Shown here: positions 1 through 9,865 of the stretch, piece after piece
How the letters are laid out: each line of letters opens with the position of its first letter
Position numbering within the stretch: the first letter of the stretch is position 1
Source: Methanoculleus sp. 7T
Lineage (GTDB): Archaea > Halobacteriota > Methanomicrobia > Methanomicrobiales > Methanoculleaceae
Assembly (NCBI RefSeq): GCF_023195915.1
Contig: NZ_JALPRP010000001.1
Location: 620,001 to 684,000, forward strand
Length of the DNA stretch: 64,000 bases
Direction of reading: 5' to 3'
Made by a program: the position numbers and the translations under genes
Notes under the pieces: generated by a model
Seen by the model: the letters and a program-made list of their open reading frames with translations, nothing else
What the model was told of the DNA's origin: nothing
The model's database searches: none

Positions 1-1204
1 GCACCCGCAAGGTCCCGGGCAAGGGCTCCCGCCGCATGTTCTCGTAGAGCACCCGCTCGTTCGTGAGGGTGAACGGCATCATCTCAAGGTAGCCGAGGCC
101 GACCATGACCGATCTCACCGCTCCCGCGATGGCGGTTATCGGGTGCTCCTGCGCGACGGTCGAGGTGGCCGGGAGGGCGGCATCGAAGTTCTCGACGCCG
201 TAAGCGATCGCCACGTCCTCAAAGATATCCCAGTCGTGGAGGATATCAGCCCGGTAGCAGGGGACGAGGACCCTGACGCGGAAGTCTCCATCGGGTTCTG
301 CGCCGAACCGCATCCGCGCGAGGAGCCGCGCCATCTCCTGCGGCGAGAGGGAGAGGCCGAGGAGAGACGCGCACTCCTCGACCGAGACCACCCGCTGTGC
401 CGGTGCGAGCGTAGGCATTTCCTGCCCGTCGACGGTGACCGTCTCGATCGTCGCCCCGGCCTCGGCAAGCGCGGTGCAGATGATGTTCACCGCCGTCATC
501 ACTGCTTTCTTGTCGGTGCCGGTGCAGTCGAGCAGTATGTTCTTCGTCGCCGTCGTGACCTTTGTTAACTCACCGTTGATGATAGGCGGGAACGAGAGCA
601 CCCGGTCTTCGGCATCGACGATCAGCGGAAACTTGGGGAAGCCCTCCACCAGGTGAGCGTAGTCCCGGCCCTTCGGGTGTTCGGCGAGGATCTCCTCCAT
701 CGTCATCTCCCGGTCGAAGTCCAGCGGGACGAAGGACCGGTCGCGGGGAGAGGCGATGTAGCGGAAGGGCGGCGTGACCGCGTCGAGGTCGTGGACGCCG
801 ATCGCCACTTTGCCCCGGCCGCGCCCGACCGCCCAGTGGAGGGCCTCTTGGAGGCTCATCAGGCTCTCGATCGCCTCTTCGTCGAGATCGACGTTCCGGA
901 TCACCGCTGAGGCAAGGCACGGCCGGATGTCTGCAAGACCCGGATCGACCGTGAAAGCGATGCCCGAGGGGCGGACGGTGTAGACCGGCAGCCCCTCCTC
1001 GATCCCGAGGAACCCGCGCATCGCCCGGGCGACACCCTCTGCGGAGTAGAGGTCGGGCCGGTCAGGGAAGAACTCGACGTCAACGTGGTCTTCCTCGATC
1101 CGCTCGATGTCCGCCCCGATCATCGGGATACGCTCGATGATCGTCTGCCGGTCGGTCCCGGTCAGCCGTTCCAGATACCGATAAGGTAACGTAATAATTG
1201 CCAT
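1..1204 (-). CDS. pheT: Phenylalanyl-tRNA synthetase beta subunit (partial)
   Basis: Beta chain of the cytoplasmic class II (alpha-beta)2 phenylalanine-tRNA ligase. The frame stays open from the start at 1204 to the window edge, so about 401 N-terminal residues are present and the C-terminus is missing. The translation begins [16 protein letters not shown] and continues with B3/B4-type editing-domain sequence ([19 protein letters not shown]) and a B5-like segment ([18 protein letters not shown] region). The start follows the pheS stop by one base (TGA-G-ATG), with GGAGG in the last codons of pheS as its ribosome site. This coupling suits two subunits made in equal amounts. It is the last visible gene of the endA-trpS-pheS-pheT operon. 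Confidence 0.93.
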   Translation of the reverse strand, partial: MAIITLPYRYLERLTGTDRQTIIERIPMIGADIERIEEDHVDVEFFPDRPDLYSAEGVARAMRGFLGIEEGLPVYTVRPSGIAFTVDPGLADIRPCLASAVIRNVDLDEEAIESLMSLQEALHWAVGRGRGKVAIGVHDLDAVTPPFRYIASPRDRSFVPLDFDREMTMEEILAEHPKGRDYAHLVEGFPKFPLIVDAEDRVLSFPPIINGELTKVTTATKNILLDCTGTDKKAVMTAVNIICTALAEAGATIETVTVDGQEMPTLAPAQRVVSVEECASLLGLSLSPQEMARLLARMRFGAEPDGDFRVRVLVPCYRADILHDWDIFEDVAIAYGVENFDAALPATSTVAQEHPITAIAGAVRSVMVGLGYLEMMPFTLTNERVLYENMRREPLPGTLRV

Positions 1205-1205
1205 C

Positions 1206-2651
1206 TCACCGCCTCCCGCCGTAAGTGGGCATATCGCGGATCCACTCGACGTCGCTCCGGTAGAGCTGCCGGAGATCCCGCAGGCCGAGCCTGAGCATCG
1301 CGACCCGGCTGATCCCGAGGCCCCACGCGAGCACAGGGTGCTCGATCCCGAAGGGCGCGGTCACCTCCTGCCTGAAGATGCCTGCGCCGCCGAGTTCAAC
1401 CCAACCAAGACCGTCAACATAGACCTCGGGCTCCACGGAGGGCTCGGTGTAGGGGAAGTAGCCGGGCCGGAACCTGACCTTCTCAAAGCCCATCTTCCCG
1501 TAGAACTCCTTTAAGAACCCGAGAAGGTGGCGGAAGTTGACGTCCTCATCCATAACGACCCCTTCGAGCTGCTCGAACTCCGCAAGATGGGTGGGGTCGA
1601 TCGCTTCCCGCCGGTAGACTCTGCCGATGCAGAACGCCCTCACCGGAGGATTTGGATGCATTGCCAGGTGCTGGATGGAGAGGCTCGTCGTGTGCGTCCG
1701 AAGCACGCACTGCTCCGCCTTTGCGGCGCTCCAGGTGCCTCCCCACCCGGTTGAAGAGGTCTCGCCGCCGTGCTCGTGCATGTCGCGGACGCGCTCATAT
1801 CCCGCCGGGAGCGGCCAGCGCTCGCCGAGGAAGAAGGTGTCCTGCATCTCCCGCGCCGGATGGTCCTGCGGCTGGAAGAGGGCGTCGAAATTCCAGAACG
1901 AACTCTGCACGATCCCGCCCGCCATCTCCGTGAACCCCATATCGAGGAGGACGCGGCGCATCTCATCGAGGAGGCGCTGGTAGGGGTGGGTCTTCCCGGG
2001 GTAGGCACGCTTCGGGAGTTTCGTGACGTCATAGCGCCGGAGAGGGAGGTCCTTCCACGCGCCGGAGAGGAGCTGGTCTCGGGTGAGGGTGCCCACTTCC
2101 TCCTGCAGGTCAAGCCCTCCGGCGAGGAGTTCCCGGCCCAGAGGTGTGATCGAGACGGTGTAGGTGACGGTCTCCTCCTCCTGCACGAGGCCGCGCCGGA
2201 GAAGTTCGGCAACCCCCTCGCCGCCCTCGACCGCACCACTCTCGCTTGCCTGGGCAAACGCGGCCTCGTCGGGTCCGGGAGCGACGTTGCCGGTCTTCTG
2301 TACGACCCCGTCCCTGATGACGACCCAGCCCTTCTTCCGCATCCAGCCGATCGCGATCTTTGCGAGCGGGTGCGCTTGAAGGTCCCGCATCGGGATCGTC
2401 TCCCCGAAACTCTCAAGCACCTGCCGCTCGGGGAGGCCCTTCCCTATGTAGGCCCGCCCTTCCTCAGTCGGTACATACTGCCGGGAGACGTGCTTCTCCA
2501 CATCCACGAGCCCCCGCTCGCCGGCGAGGTTTGCATACTGCACAACAGCTTCCCGGCGGGTATCCATCAGGTCGGCAAGGGTGGCCGCATCCGCCGACCC
2601 CACCGGCCCGAGCGCGACCAGGAGTTTCTTCTCATTCAGCGTCAGTTCCAC
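1206..2651 (-). CDS. pheS: Phenylalanyl-tRNA synthetase alpha subunit
   Basis: Catalytic subunit of phenylalanine-tRNA ligase, 481 residues, the archaeal/eukaryotic long form. The N-terminal 200 residues contain winged-helix DNA/tRNA-binding repeats. The C-terminal half is the class II aminoacylation core, with motif 2 ([20 protein letters not shown]) and motif 3 ([17 protein letters not shown]). The start codon is GTG, four bases after the trpS stop (TAA-ATC-GTG region), so translation is probably coupled. It pairs with pheT downstream. I am confident of the function; only the start codon could be argued. Confidence 0.96.
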   Translation of the reverse strand: MELTLNEKKLLVALGPVGSADAATLADLMDTRREAVVQYANLAGERGLVDVEKHVSRQYVPTEEGRAYIGKGLPERQVLESFGETIPMRDLQAHPLAKIAIGWMRKKGWVVIRDGVVQKTGNVAPGPDEAAFAQASESGAVEGGEGVAELLRRGLVQEEETVTYTVSITPLGRELLAGGLDLQEEVGTLTRDQLLSGAWKDLPLRRYDVTKLPKRAYPGKTHPYQRLLDEMRRVLLDMGFTEMAGGIVQSSFWNFDALFQPQDHPAREMQDTFFLGERWPLPAGYERVRDMHEHGGETSSTGWGGTWSAAKAEQCVLRTHTTSLSIQHLAMHPNPPVRAFCIGRVYRREAIDPTHLAEFEQLEGVVMDEDVNFRHLLGFLKEFYGKMGFEKVRFRPGYFPYTEPSVEPEVYVDGLGWVELGGAGIFRQEVTAPFGIEHPVLAWGLGISRVAMLRLGLRDLRQLYRSDVEWIRDMPTYGGRR

Positions 2652-2654
2652 GAT

Positions 2655-3911
2655 TTACACCTCATCCGCAAGGTGTTCGACTGCATCCATTTTGTCCCGC
2701 AGGTCCGCGAGGAACGCCTGCACGCGCTCCAGCGTCTCTTTCTTGCACTGCCCGCAGGTGAGTTCGCCGCTCTCGCACCGGCGGCGCAGGTCGGCGATCT
2801 CCACGTCGTCCTCGAGCATGTGGAAGAGGTTTAAGAGGTAGACCGAGCAGCGGTCGGGCTCCCCGCCGAGACGCCTCTGCTCCTCAAGCGTCGTCCTCCC
2901 GCCGGTCAGCGATGCCATAACCTTCTTCTTGACCGATTTCTCAGGCTCGTAGAACCCAATTAGGCTCTCGGGGACGCTGCTTGACATCTTCCCGCCCTGA
3001 AGCCCGGGCATGAAGATATGGTAGGTCGACGAAGGGAGGTAGAACCCGAATCCCCCGTGAGCGATCTCGATCTCCCGGACGGCGTCCTCCACCCGCCCCA
3101 TCGGCAGGCCCGTAACGTCCACGTGGCCCGCATACTTCTTCGAGCCCGGGAAAGCGCGGCAGACGGCCTCAAGGGCTTCCTCGGGTGCGTTCTTCGACCG
3201 GACGCTGATGTATTCGCCGCGGTCCTCGACCGTGAACATCCGAAGTTTGTATGCAACATCCCGAGTGAGCCGGATGTGCGGGTCCTGGTCGAGGCCGACC
3301 GGGACGACCGTAGGAGCAGGCCCGGCATCGAGCTGCGGGAAGAGGATATCGGCCACCTGCGTGACGACGCTCACGGCATGGGAGAGCGAAGTCTCGGGTC
3401 CAAACCCATAGATCGCCGCCATCTCCGAGAAGTTCACCTTCGTGGAGGCCTCGAACGCGAGGTCTTTTAAGCGCTCGTTCTTGCTCTGGTAGTAGGTCGT
3501 GCCCTCGAACCCAAGGGCATAGAGGGCTTTGAGGTACTCCCGGCCGAACTCGCGGCACTTCTCCCACGACATGCCGCGGACTGCGTGCGCCTCCCGGTCG
3601 GCGATGGCCACGTAGCCGCTTCCACCCTGCCGGACGTGCCAGACCACCTCCTTCATGACCATCAGGTGCCCGAGGTGCGGGAGGCCCGACGGCATGAACC
3701 CAGTCAGCACATGGAACGGGGTGCGGTTCCTGATGGCATCGACAACCAGGCCGTAGTCCCGGTGTCCGACGACAATCCCCCTGCGCATAAACGGCGGTAC
3801 TTCGGGAAGCCTTCGCGCGACCTCACCGATCGGCTCGATGCCGAACTCGGCAAAGAGTCGATCCACATCGACGGTCTGATTACTCGACCAGGGATTTATT
3901 CCGGATTGCAT
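2655..3911 (-). CDS. trpS: Tryptophanyl-tRNA synthetase
   Basis: Class I aminoacyl-tRNA synthetase that charges tRNA-Trp, 418 residues, of the archaeal/eukaryotic type. The HIGH-like motif reads GLPHLGHLM near residue 76 and the KMSKS motif reads GGKMSSS near residue 307. LDQDPHIRLTRDVA is a typical TrpRS active-site segment. The C-terminus carries a cysteine-containing stretch (RRRCESGELTCGQCKKETL) seen in archaeal TrpRS/TyrRS relatives. It lies between endA (10 bases upstream) and pheS (3 bases downstream), in one operon of tRNA maturation and charging genes. Confidence 0.96.
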   Translation of the reverse strand: MQSGINPWSSNQTVDVDRLFAEFGIEPIGEVARRLPEVPPFMRRGIVVGHRDYGLVVDAIRNRTPFHVLTGFMPSGLPHLGHLMVMKEVVWHVRQGGSGYVAIADREAHAVRGMSWEKCREFGREYLKALYALGFEGTTYYQSKNERLKDLAFEASTKVNFSEMAAIYGFGPETSLSHAVSVVTQVADILFPQLDAGPAPTVVPVGLDQDPHIRLTRDVAYKLRMFTVEDRGEYISVRSKNAPEEALEAVCRAFPGSKKYAGHVDVTGLPMGRVEDAVREIEIAHGGFGFYLPSSTYHIFMPGLQGGKMSSSVPESLIGFYEPEKSVKKKVMASLTGGRTTLEEQRRLGGEPDRCSVYLLNLFHMLEDDVEIADLRRRCESGELTCGQCKKETLERVQAFLADLRDKMDAVEHLADEV

Positions 3912-3921
3912 GGAAAGACGC

Positions 3922-4932
3922 TCACAGTTTTATTCGGGCGAATTCGACATATCTAATATCGGTATTGTATATGCAGGCAAACAACATCTTCTTTTTGACG
4001 CTGTGAGCAAGCCTGACCGAGCGGGAGACGGCGCTCATCGGTGTGGAGGTCCCCGACGGAACGGCGTGGACGAGCATCTCGGAGTGGGTCTTCTTCCCGG
4101 AGTAGACACGGAAGTGATGGCCGAACTTGTAGCCGGTTCGGGGGATGTAGCCCTTCTCTCGGAGGTCGGAGAAGACCCGCTCTTTCTCCCGGATCTCGAC
4201 ATCCTTCTCTCCCGCCGCATCGAGAAACTGCTCGGTGGTCATCGGTTGCCCGTCTCGCGCGATCGAGAGGCACCCCCGGCGCATGAGGAAGATCGACTCG
4301 ACCGGGCGGAGCAGCAGCCGCTCTTGGTCGAGCCGTTTGCCGTACCAATCCTCCTCAAGTGGCGTCCCCGGCGGCAGGTGGGCCAGTGCGTAGGTTCCGA
4401 AGAGAGAGGCCTGCACCGGCGCGCTGCACTCGGCCGGCTCCCCGACCGCGGGGAGATCTTGTACCCGCACCTCGTAGTAGGTCAGTTCGTCCTCGTCGTC
4501 CACGACCGCGAGGAGATACTGCTTGCGCATGTTGACCGCAGTGAGCACGTCTTGGCTCACCCGGTCGAAGTCGATGAGGTCACGCTCGGAGAGGACCCTG
4601 ATGAGGTACTGAGACTTTCCGACCCCCGGCTTGTGGCCGCGGCGGAAGACGCGGAAGTCGTGCGGGCCGGGCTGAACGACGTACCCCCGCTCGCGGATAT
4701 CGTGGTAGACAAGGTATCGCCGGATGAAGTTCGGCTGGCCGGCAAAGAGACCGAGCAGGGTGTCGAAGCCGAAATCCTTCACCTCGATCTTGTTCCGTTC
4801 CATGAGGTAGAGCGCCTCTTCGGGGGAGAGACGGAGGCCGGTTCCTTCCAGCCTGCCATACCCTCCCTGCTCGTAGAGTGTGCGCCCTTCGCTGCCGAGG
4901 CGCACCCAGGTTCCGTCGAATATCGCCAACAC
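3922..4932 (-). CDS. endA: tRNA-splicing endonuclease, duplicated-domain form
   Basis: Removes introns from pre-tRNAs at bulge-helix-bulge motifs. The protein contains two tandem endonuclease units, as in the dimeric archaeal EndA class, and only the C-terminal one keeps the catalytic residues. These are Tyr in TGYKFGHHFRVY, His in the same segment, and Lys near VKKKMLFAC. The start is uncertain. The open frame begins with TTG at 4995, but that codon abuts the only GGAGGG. A TATA-like CATTAATG at 4958-4965 lies about 29 bases ahead of an in-frame GTG at 4932, so I prefer a leaderless start there (336 residues). It heads the trpS-pheS-pheT operon. Confidence 0.88.
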   Translation of the reverse strand: MLAIFDGTWVRLGSEGRTLYEQGGYGRLEGTGLRLSPEEALYLMERNKIEVKDFGFDTLLGLFAGQPNFIRRYLVYHDIRERGYVVQPGPHDFRVFRRGHKPGVGKSQYLIRVLSERDLIDFDRVSQDVLTAVNMRKQYLLAVVDDEDELTYYEVRVQDLPAVGEPAECSAPVQASLFGTYALAHLPPGTPLEEDWYGKRLDQERLLLRPVESIFLMRRGCLSIARDGQPMTTEQFLDAAGEKDVEIREKERVFSDLREKGYIPRTGYKFGHHFRVYSGKKTHSEMLVHAVPSGTSTPMSAVSRSVRLAHSVKKKMLFACIYNTDIRYVEFARIKL

Positions 4933-5054
4933 GTGCAGATCTATAGGAAGTTCACGTTCATTAATGGATTGTCGGCGCCCCGACGGAACGACCAACCCTC
5001 CGGGGAGGAACCACTACGTTTTTTGCGTGCCGCATCGCACCAGTGATCGATTCC
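4933..5054. promoter_or_regulatory. Divergent promoter region
   Basis: Short AT-containing gap between the head of the endA operon (minus) and the surface-protein gene (plus). On the minus strand CATTAATG at 4958-4965 is a plausible TATA element for endA. No clear TATA box was found for the plus gene. Confidence 0.4.
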
Positions 5055-6278
5055 ATGACGGGAAGAAACCGATATTTCCGGCAACCCTTGTTCGGGATGA
5101 TCGTGGCGTTGCTCATCGCGCTGGTGCTGCCGGCCGTGACCGTCTCTGCAGCGGAGACCGCTCCGCCGATCGCCTGGAACACGACGTTCTCGCCTGAGGA
5201 GAAGAGCAAGTTCGATGCCGTTACGGCGACGGCCGACGGCGGCTACGTCGCCCTCGGCTCTACGCTGACGAAGACGTTCGGGGGCAGAGAAGACCTGCTG
5301 CTCGTAAAGACCGACGGCCAAGGGAATGAAACGTGGATACAGAGGCTGCCCGAGATGGCAGGGAGTTCCGTCGCAGAGACCGCCGACGGAGGCTACATCC
5401 TCGGCGGCTACAACGTCTCCGCAACCGGACCTGAGCAGAACTTCACCTACCAAGGCAGTTCGTTCCTGATCAAGACCGACGCCGACGGGATGGAGACATG
5501 GCGGCAGGTCCTGCCCGGAGAGAAGGTCTCGGTCGTTCGGCCGACCGCAGACGGCGGATACGTCGCCGTCGGATGGCTCTGGAACCCGCCCGGTTCGGCG
5601 GACGATACGACGGCGGTCATCACGAAGACCGATGCCGACGGCACGCCCATCTGGAACCGGACGTTCCCGGCCGCCGCCGCGAATGCGGGGATTGTGACCT
5701 CCGACGGCGGGTATATCATCGGAGGCACGAAGTCGCCCTTCAACAACGATAGAGGCGACGCCTTCCTCATCCGACTCGATGCCGACGGGAACACGCTCTG
5801 GAAGAAGAATTACAACGCCCCGGTCATCTTCGATGTCAAGGAGACCGGCGACGGCGGGTTCGTCTACTCGGGCAACTACTGGTACGGCCTCGTCGACGCG
5901 AAAGGAGAGGAGGTCTGGCTCCGGAACATGGAGGGCATGGCCGGGTACGCCGTCGTCCTGCGGCCTTCCGGCGGGTACCTGATTGCAGGTACGGATATCA
6001 GGAACGGTGAGGGCTTTGCCTTTGGGACCGGTGCGGACGGGACGATTCAGTGGACCACGATGTTCCCCGCCGCCGGAATCTACGCAGCCGGCAGTGCTCC
6101 AGGCGGCAACTACACCCTCGCGGGGGTTCGGTACCTCTCGCCCGACGCCAGCGCCGCGTGGCTGATCAACATTGGGGAGACGGCAAAACCCACACCGGCG
6201 GCGACGCCGGGGTTCGGTGCAGCGGCTGCCGGGGCGGCGCTGCTCCTCCTGATTGCGGGAAGGAAGCGGCGAGAGTAA
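5055..6278 (+). CDS. Secreted beta-propeller-type repeat protein with PGF-CTERM anchor
   Basis: Exported cell-surface protein of 407 residues from the ATG at 5055; an in-frame GTG at 5043 would add four residues. The N-terminus is a signal peptide (PLFGMIVALLIALVLPAVTVSA). The body is at least seven repeats of about 45 residues built around T-x-DGGYV-x-x-G (TADGGYVALG, TADGGYILGG, TADGGYVAVG, TSDGGYIIGG, TGDGGFVYSG and others), which predicts a beta-propeller. The C-terminus is TPGFGAAAAGAALLLLIAG followed by basic residues. That is the PGF-CTERM signal recognised by archaeosortase, which replaces the hydrophobic tail with a lipid anchor. The ligand is unknown. It converges on the PKD-protein gene. 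Confidence 0.85.
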   Translation: MTGRNRYFRQPLFGMIVALLIALVLPAVTVSAAETAPPIAWNTTFSPEEKSKFDAVTATADGGYVALGSTLTKTFGGREDLLLVKTDGQGNETWIQRLPEMAGSSVAETADGGYILGGYNVSATGPEQNFTYQGSSFLIKTDADGMETWRQVLPGEKVSVVRPTADGGYVAVGWLWNPPGSADDTTAVITKTDADGTPIWNRTFPAAAANAGIVTSDGGYIIGGTKSPFNNDRGDAFLIRLDADGNTLWKKNYNAPVIFDVKETGDGGFVYSGNYWYGLVDAKGEEVWLRNMEGMAGYAVVLRPSGGYLIAGTDIRNGEGFAFGTGADGTIQWTTMFPAAGIYAAGSAPGGNYTLAGVRYLSPDASAAWLINIGETAKPTPAATPGFGAAAAGAALLLLIAGRKRRE

Positions 6279-6364
6279 CCCCTTTTTATTATCACGAATC
6301 TCCACGAGAGCGCCTCGATCCTTTAGGCTGCCCGCTCACGCTGTGCCGGAGCCAAAAAAGTGTT
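6279..6364. terminator. Convergent terminator region
   Basis: The gap between two convergent genes holds a T run on each strand. Plus-strand CCCCTTTTTATTATC starts just after the 6278 stop. Minus-strand CACTTTTTTGG lies at about 6352-6362, just after the 6365 stop. Oligo-T tracts are typical archaeal terminators. Confidence 0.6.
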
Positions 6365-9300
6365 TCAGTGGTCCCCCTTCCGGTAGTAGAAGAGTGCGCC
6401 CGCCCCCACGATCATGAGGGCAAGCAGACCCACGACGAGGTGCTCATACGGGGGTTCCTGCCCGACCGCAGGCTCGGGATCGGGGTCGGCATCGGCTGCG
6501 ACCGCCTGCGCCGCGCCGACGTCGGAGGTTTCGGTGAAGAGTGCGTACAGGCTGAAATGCGAGATTTCGGCCGCGACGCTCCAGGTCTCCGGGTGGACGG
6601 CAGTGGGGATCTCCTCCCACGCATCCGCCGACCGGTTGTACCACTGCACTACAAACCTATCCCGCCCGCTGGAGAGGAGGCTCCACTCATCCTCCGTGAA
6701 GTTGAGCGCCAAGGTCACGGGCGGTGAGAACGCGGTCCCCGCAGGCCCGAGGGTGTAGGCATACCCGGTAAACGCATACGCACCCGCTCCCGACATCGGC
6801 GGCACGTCCGCCGGGTCGAGGGGTGCGACGGTCACCTCCGCGGCAAGCGGGCTCTCGGCGGCATCAACCGCCCTGATGCCCTCTGCGACGAAGAGGCTTG
6901 CGATGCCGTCGGATGAGTTGATCCGAACGAACTGCTCCACGAGGCCGGCGTCGTCGAGGCGCAGCTGTCCGGGGGTTGGAGGCGCGGTCGTGTTCGCGGT
7001 TGGGGTCGGTGTCGGGGTCGCCGTCACGGTCGCGGCCGGATCGCTCCAAGTGAAACCGCCGCCGCCTCCACCCCCTCCTCCGCCACCGCCGCCGGTCGAC
7101 GTCTGAGTCGGCGCCGGTGTTGCCGGGGCGGGATTGACTGAGACGTATCCGGTTCTCACTGCGGTGCTGCTCCCGGCGGCGTTCCCCACAGTCAGGTTGA
7201 CGGTGTAGTTCCCTGCGGCCGTGTAGGTATGCGAGGGGTTCCATTCGGCAGAGGACTTTCCATCACCGAAATCCCAGAGCCAGGAGGACGGTTCCCCGGT
7301 AGATGTATCGTTGAACACAACCCGGAGTGGGGCCGTCCCGTTGAGCGGGGCGGCATGGAAACTCGCGGCCGGCGGACCGAGGACACGAATCGGCCTGGTC
7401 TTTACCGAACGATCGGCGCCGTCGGAAACTGTCAGGCTGACGGCATAGTCACCCGGTTTTTCGAAGGCGTGGACCGGGTTCTGCTCCTCGGAGGCCCCTC
7501 CGTCCCCAAAAGTCCAAGACCACGACGAGGGCTTACCGACCGATGTATCCTCAAACTTGACCGCGAGCGGTGCCGCTCCCTGGGTTACGTTGGCGGTGAA
7601 GTCTGCAGTCAGGGATTCGAGAACCGTGATGTAGTTGCTCCTAATCGTCGCGTTCTCCCCCGCATCGTTCGCCACAGTCAAGGAGACGGTGTAACGGCCG
7701 GGTTTTTGGTAGACGTGGACGGGGTTTTGGTCCGCGGACGACCCTCCGTCGCCGAAGTCCCAAGACCACGATCCCGGACCTCCCTCCGACACATCACTGA
7801 ACCGGACTGCGAGGGGGGCCCTCCCTCCGGTTGCATTCGCGGAGAACCCTGCCGCCGGCGGCGCGACGACCGTGATGTAGCCGGCCTTCACCTTCACAAC
7901 TCTGTCAACGTCGCTCGCGACGGTGAGTTTGACCGTGTAGGTGCCGGCACCCCGGTAGGTGTGGGTCGGGTTCCGCTCGCCCGAGGATTCGCCGTCACCG
8001 AACTCCCACAGCCACGATGTTGCGTTGCCGGAGGAGCGGTCGGTAAACACTACGGAGAGCGGCATCCGGCCCACCGTCGCGTTCGCCTCGAACTCGGCCT
8101 CCAGAGGCTCAAGAACGGTGATATAGCCGTACTCCGTATGCGTTGCGCTGCCTGCCGCGTTGCTGCAGGTCAGGGTGACGTTGTAGGTGCCGGGATTGGC
8201 GTAAATGTGCTTTGGGTTCTGGTCCGTCGATCTCTCGCCGTCCCCGAAGTCCCAGAGCCAGGCAGTGGGTTTGCCTGTCGATTCGCCGCTGAAAAGCACC
8301 TTGAGGGGCGCAGGCCCCCTCTGTTGCAACGCCGAGAAGAGGACGACGGGAGGCTCCGTCGGCGGTGTCACGTGAATGATATCAGTCTTTGTGATTGTGT
8401 CGGACCCGTACCGGTTGCTCACCGTGAGCGAGACGGTGTAGTTCCCCGGGTTCACGTAGGTATGCAACGGGCTCGGGATGGTCGAGGTATTCCCGTCGCC
8501 GAAGTCCCACTCCCAAGTATCAGGGTCGCCGACCGACAAGTCGGTGAACATGGTGCCGAACGGAACCGTCCCTCGGGTCGGTTCCACCGCGAACTCCGCC
8601 TCCGGCGGCGCTCCCCCGGCATAGGCGAATGCGTAGATGTCGGATCGACCGTCGCGATCGTTCTGCCAGACGATCCGGTCGCCGCTGATGGCGGGATAGA
8701 GTTGTTCCTTCCCGGAAGGAGCAAGCGGCATCTGCACCCTCGCATCCCAAGAGAGGTCGCAGATGTAGATGTTCCACAATCCGTCCCGCTTGTCCTCCCA
8801 GACAAGGAGATCTCCGCTGATCGCCGGGGAGACCTGCTCGACAGGGGCATCTGTGATCCTGTACTCTCGGTCGGCGTCAAGGTCGAAGATGTAGATATCC
8901 GGCAGTCCGTTCCGGTAATCTTCCCAGGCGATGATGTCCCCCGATATCGCAGGATATGTCTGCCGTGCATTGTTCCGGGTGATCTGCCTCTTGTTGCCGG
9001 TCTCGATCTCATATGCCCAGATATCGCCGCCCCCGGTCTTCTCCTCCCAGACGACGTAGTCGTCCGAGAGCGCGGGCTTCCACTCGGTCACCGGCGAGCA
9101 GAAGAGATAGGTCTCCCGGCCGGTTCGGATGTCGTAGAGGCAGATGTCGAGAACGCCCCGGCGGGTGTCGTACCAGACGATATGGTCCCCGCGGACGACC
9201 GGCATCTGCTGGTCCGTCGTGCTGTTCGTAATCCGTCTCTCCCCGTCGGAGCGCGAGAAGAGGTAGATCTCCCAGTTTCCATGCCGTCGGTCCTGCCAGG

Positions 9301-9577
9301 CGATGAAGTCACCTGATATGGACGGGTACTTCTGCTCGGCGTAGCCGCTCGTGATCTTTTGGCCTTCGCCGCCGGGAGTGCCCGAGTAGTAGATGTACTT
9401 CCCGTTCCGGCCGTCTTCCCAGACGACCATGTTTCCGTCGATGTCAGGGTGCTCCTGTGCACCGCCGGCGGTACAGAAACGCACCATCTCGCCCGGAGCC
9501 GGTGCCGCCTGAACAGGCGGCAGCAGCACGACGGCGATGACGGTGCAGATGAATAGAACCGTTTTAAACCTAGCCAT
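6365..9577 (-). CDS. Surface protein: beta-propeller, six PKD domains, C-terminal membrane anchor
   Basis: Large secreted protein of 1070 residues. Signal peptide MARFKTVLFICTVIAVVLLP is followed by about eight TolB-like propeller repeats (PAISGDIIAWEDYRNGLPDI and relatives). Six PKD domains come next, each with the hallmark WDFGDG/WEFGDG/WTFGDG and NYTVSLTV strands. A poly-Gly linker and a Thr/Pro-rich stretch follow, then a domain often found before archaeal anchors (WSVAAEISHFSLYALF) and a final helix (VGLLALMIVGAGALFYY). The start is ATG at 9577, preceded by GGTGATC, a perfect match to the 16S 3' end; the open frame runs further to 9670. Role inferred: S-layer-associated adhesion or scaffold. 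Confidence 0.87.
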   Translation of the reverse strand: MARFKTVLFICTVIAVVLLPPVQAAPAPGEMVRFCTAGGAQEHPDIDGNMVVWEDGRNGKYIYYSGTPGGEGQKITSGYAEQKYPSISGDFIAWQDRRHGNWEIYLFSRSDGERRITNSTTDQQMPVVRGDHIVWYDTRRGVLDICLYDIRTGRETYLFCSPVTEWKPALSDDYVVWEEKTGGGDIWAYEIETGNKRQITRNNARQTYPAISGDIIAWEDYRNGLPDIYIFDLDADREYRITDAPVEQVSPAISGDLLVWEDKRDGLWNIYICDLSWDARVQMPLAPSGKEQLYPAISGDRIVWQNDRDGRSDIYAFAYAGGAPPEAEFAVEPTRGTVPFGTMFTDLSVGDPDTWEWDFGDGNTSTIPSPLHTYVNPGNYTVSLTVSNRYGSDTITKTDIIHVTPPTEPPVVLFSALQQRGPAPLKVLFSGESTGKPTAWLWDFGDGERSTDQNPKHIYANPGTYNVTLTCSNAAGSATHTEYGYITVLEPLEAEFEANATVGRMPLSVVFTDRSSGNATSWLWEFGDGESSGERNPTHTYRGAGTYTVKLTVASDVDRVVKVKAGYITVVAPPAAGFSANATGGRAPLAVRFSDVSEGGPGSWSWDFGDGGSSADQNPVHVYQKPGRYTVSLTVANDAGENATIRSNYITVLESLTADFTANVTQGAAPLAVKFEDTSVGKPSSWSWTFGDGGASEEQNPVHAFEKPGDYAVSLTVSDGADRSVKTRPIRVLGPPAASFHAAPLNGTAPLRVVFNDTSTGEPSSWLWDFGDGKSSAEWNPSHTYTAAGNYTVNLTVGNAAGSSTAVRTGYVSVNPAPATPAPTQTSTGGGGGGGGGGGGGFTWSDPAATVTATPTPTPTANTTAPPTPGQLRLDDAGLVEQFVRINSSDGIASLFVAEGIRAVDAAESPLAAEVTVAPLDPADVPPMSGAGAYAFTGYAYTLGPAGTAFSPPVTLALNFTEDEWSLLSSGRDRFVVQWYNRSADAWEEIPTAVHPETWSVAAEISHFSLYALFTETSDVGAAQAVAADADPDPEPAVGQEPPYEHLVVGLLALMIVGAGALFYYRKGDH

Positions 9578-9745
9578 TCGCTGATCACCACGATGAGAAC
9601 GCCCCCTTTCGTCCCACACGATGGTGCCTGCAAGCGAGCGGAGAAGCAGCCCTTCTCCACCGGCATGCAAACGGAGATCCTGCGGAATATCGGAGAATTA
9701 CCGGCAATCTGCAGGATAAAGGGTTCGTGAGTTCCACGATAGCAG

Positions 9746-9758
9746 TATAAATATAAAT
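9746..9758 (-). promoter_or_regulatory. TATA-like element upstream of the PKD protein
   Basis: AT-rich box reading ATTTATATTTATA on the minus strand, in the gap between the PKD protein start (9577) and the nfo end. It would give a leader of about 140 bases. The gap contains no convincing gene. Confidence 0.45.
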
Positions 9759-9865
9759 CTCTTGCTATAGAATAGCGCTCGGAGAGGGGATCCCGATTAT
9801 TATAAAAATGAAAGAATATTGTGCGAATCGGGCACTATCAGTAGAACCGGCAGCACCCCGGGTAC

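Noticed and set aside
4941-6305. 454-residue minus-strand frame
   Set aside because: Antisense to the propeller surface protein; Arg-rich mirror of its repeats.
7229-9316. 695-residue plus-strand frame
   Set aside because: Antisense to the PKD-domain gene; Arg/Gly/Val-rich shadow of the repeats.
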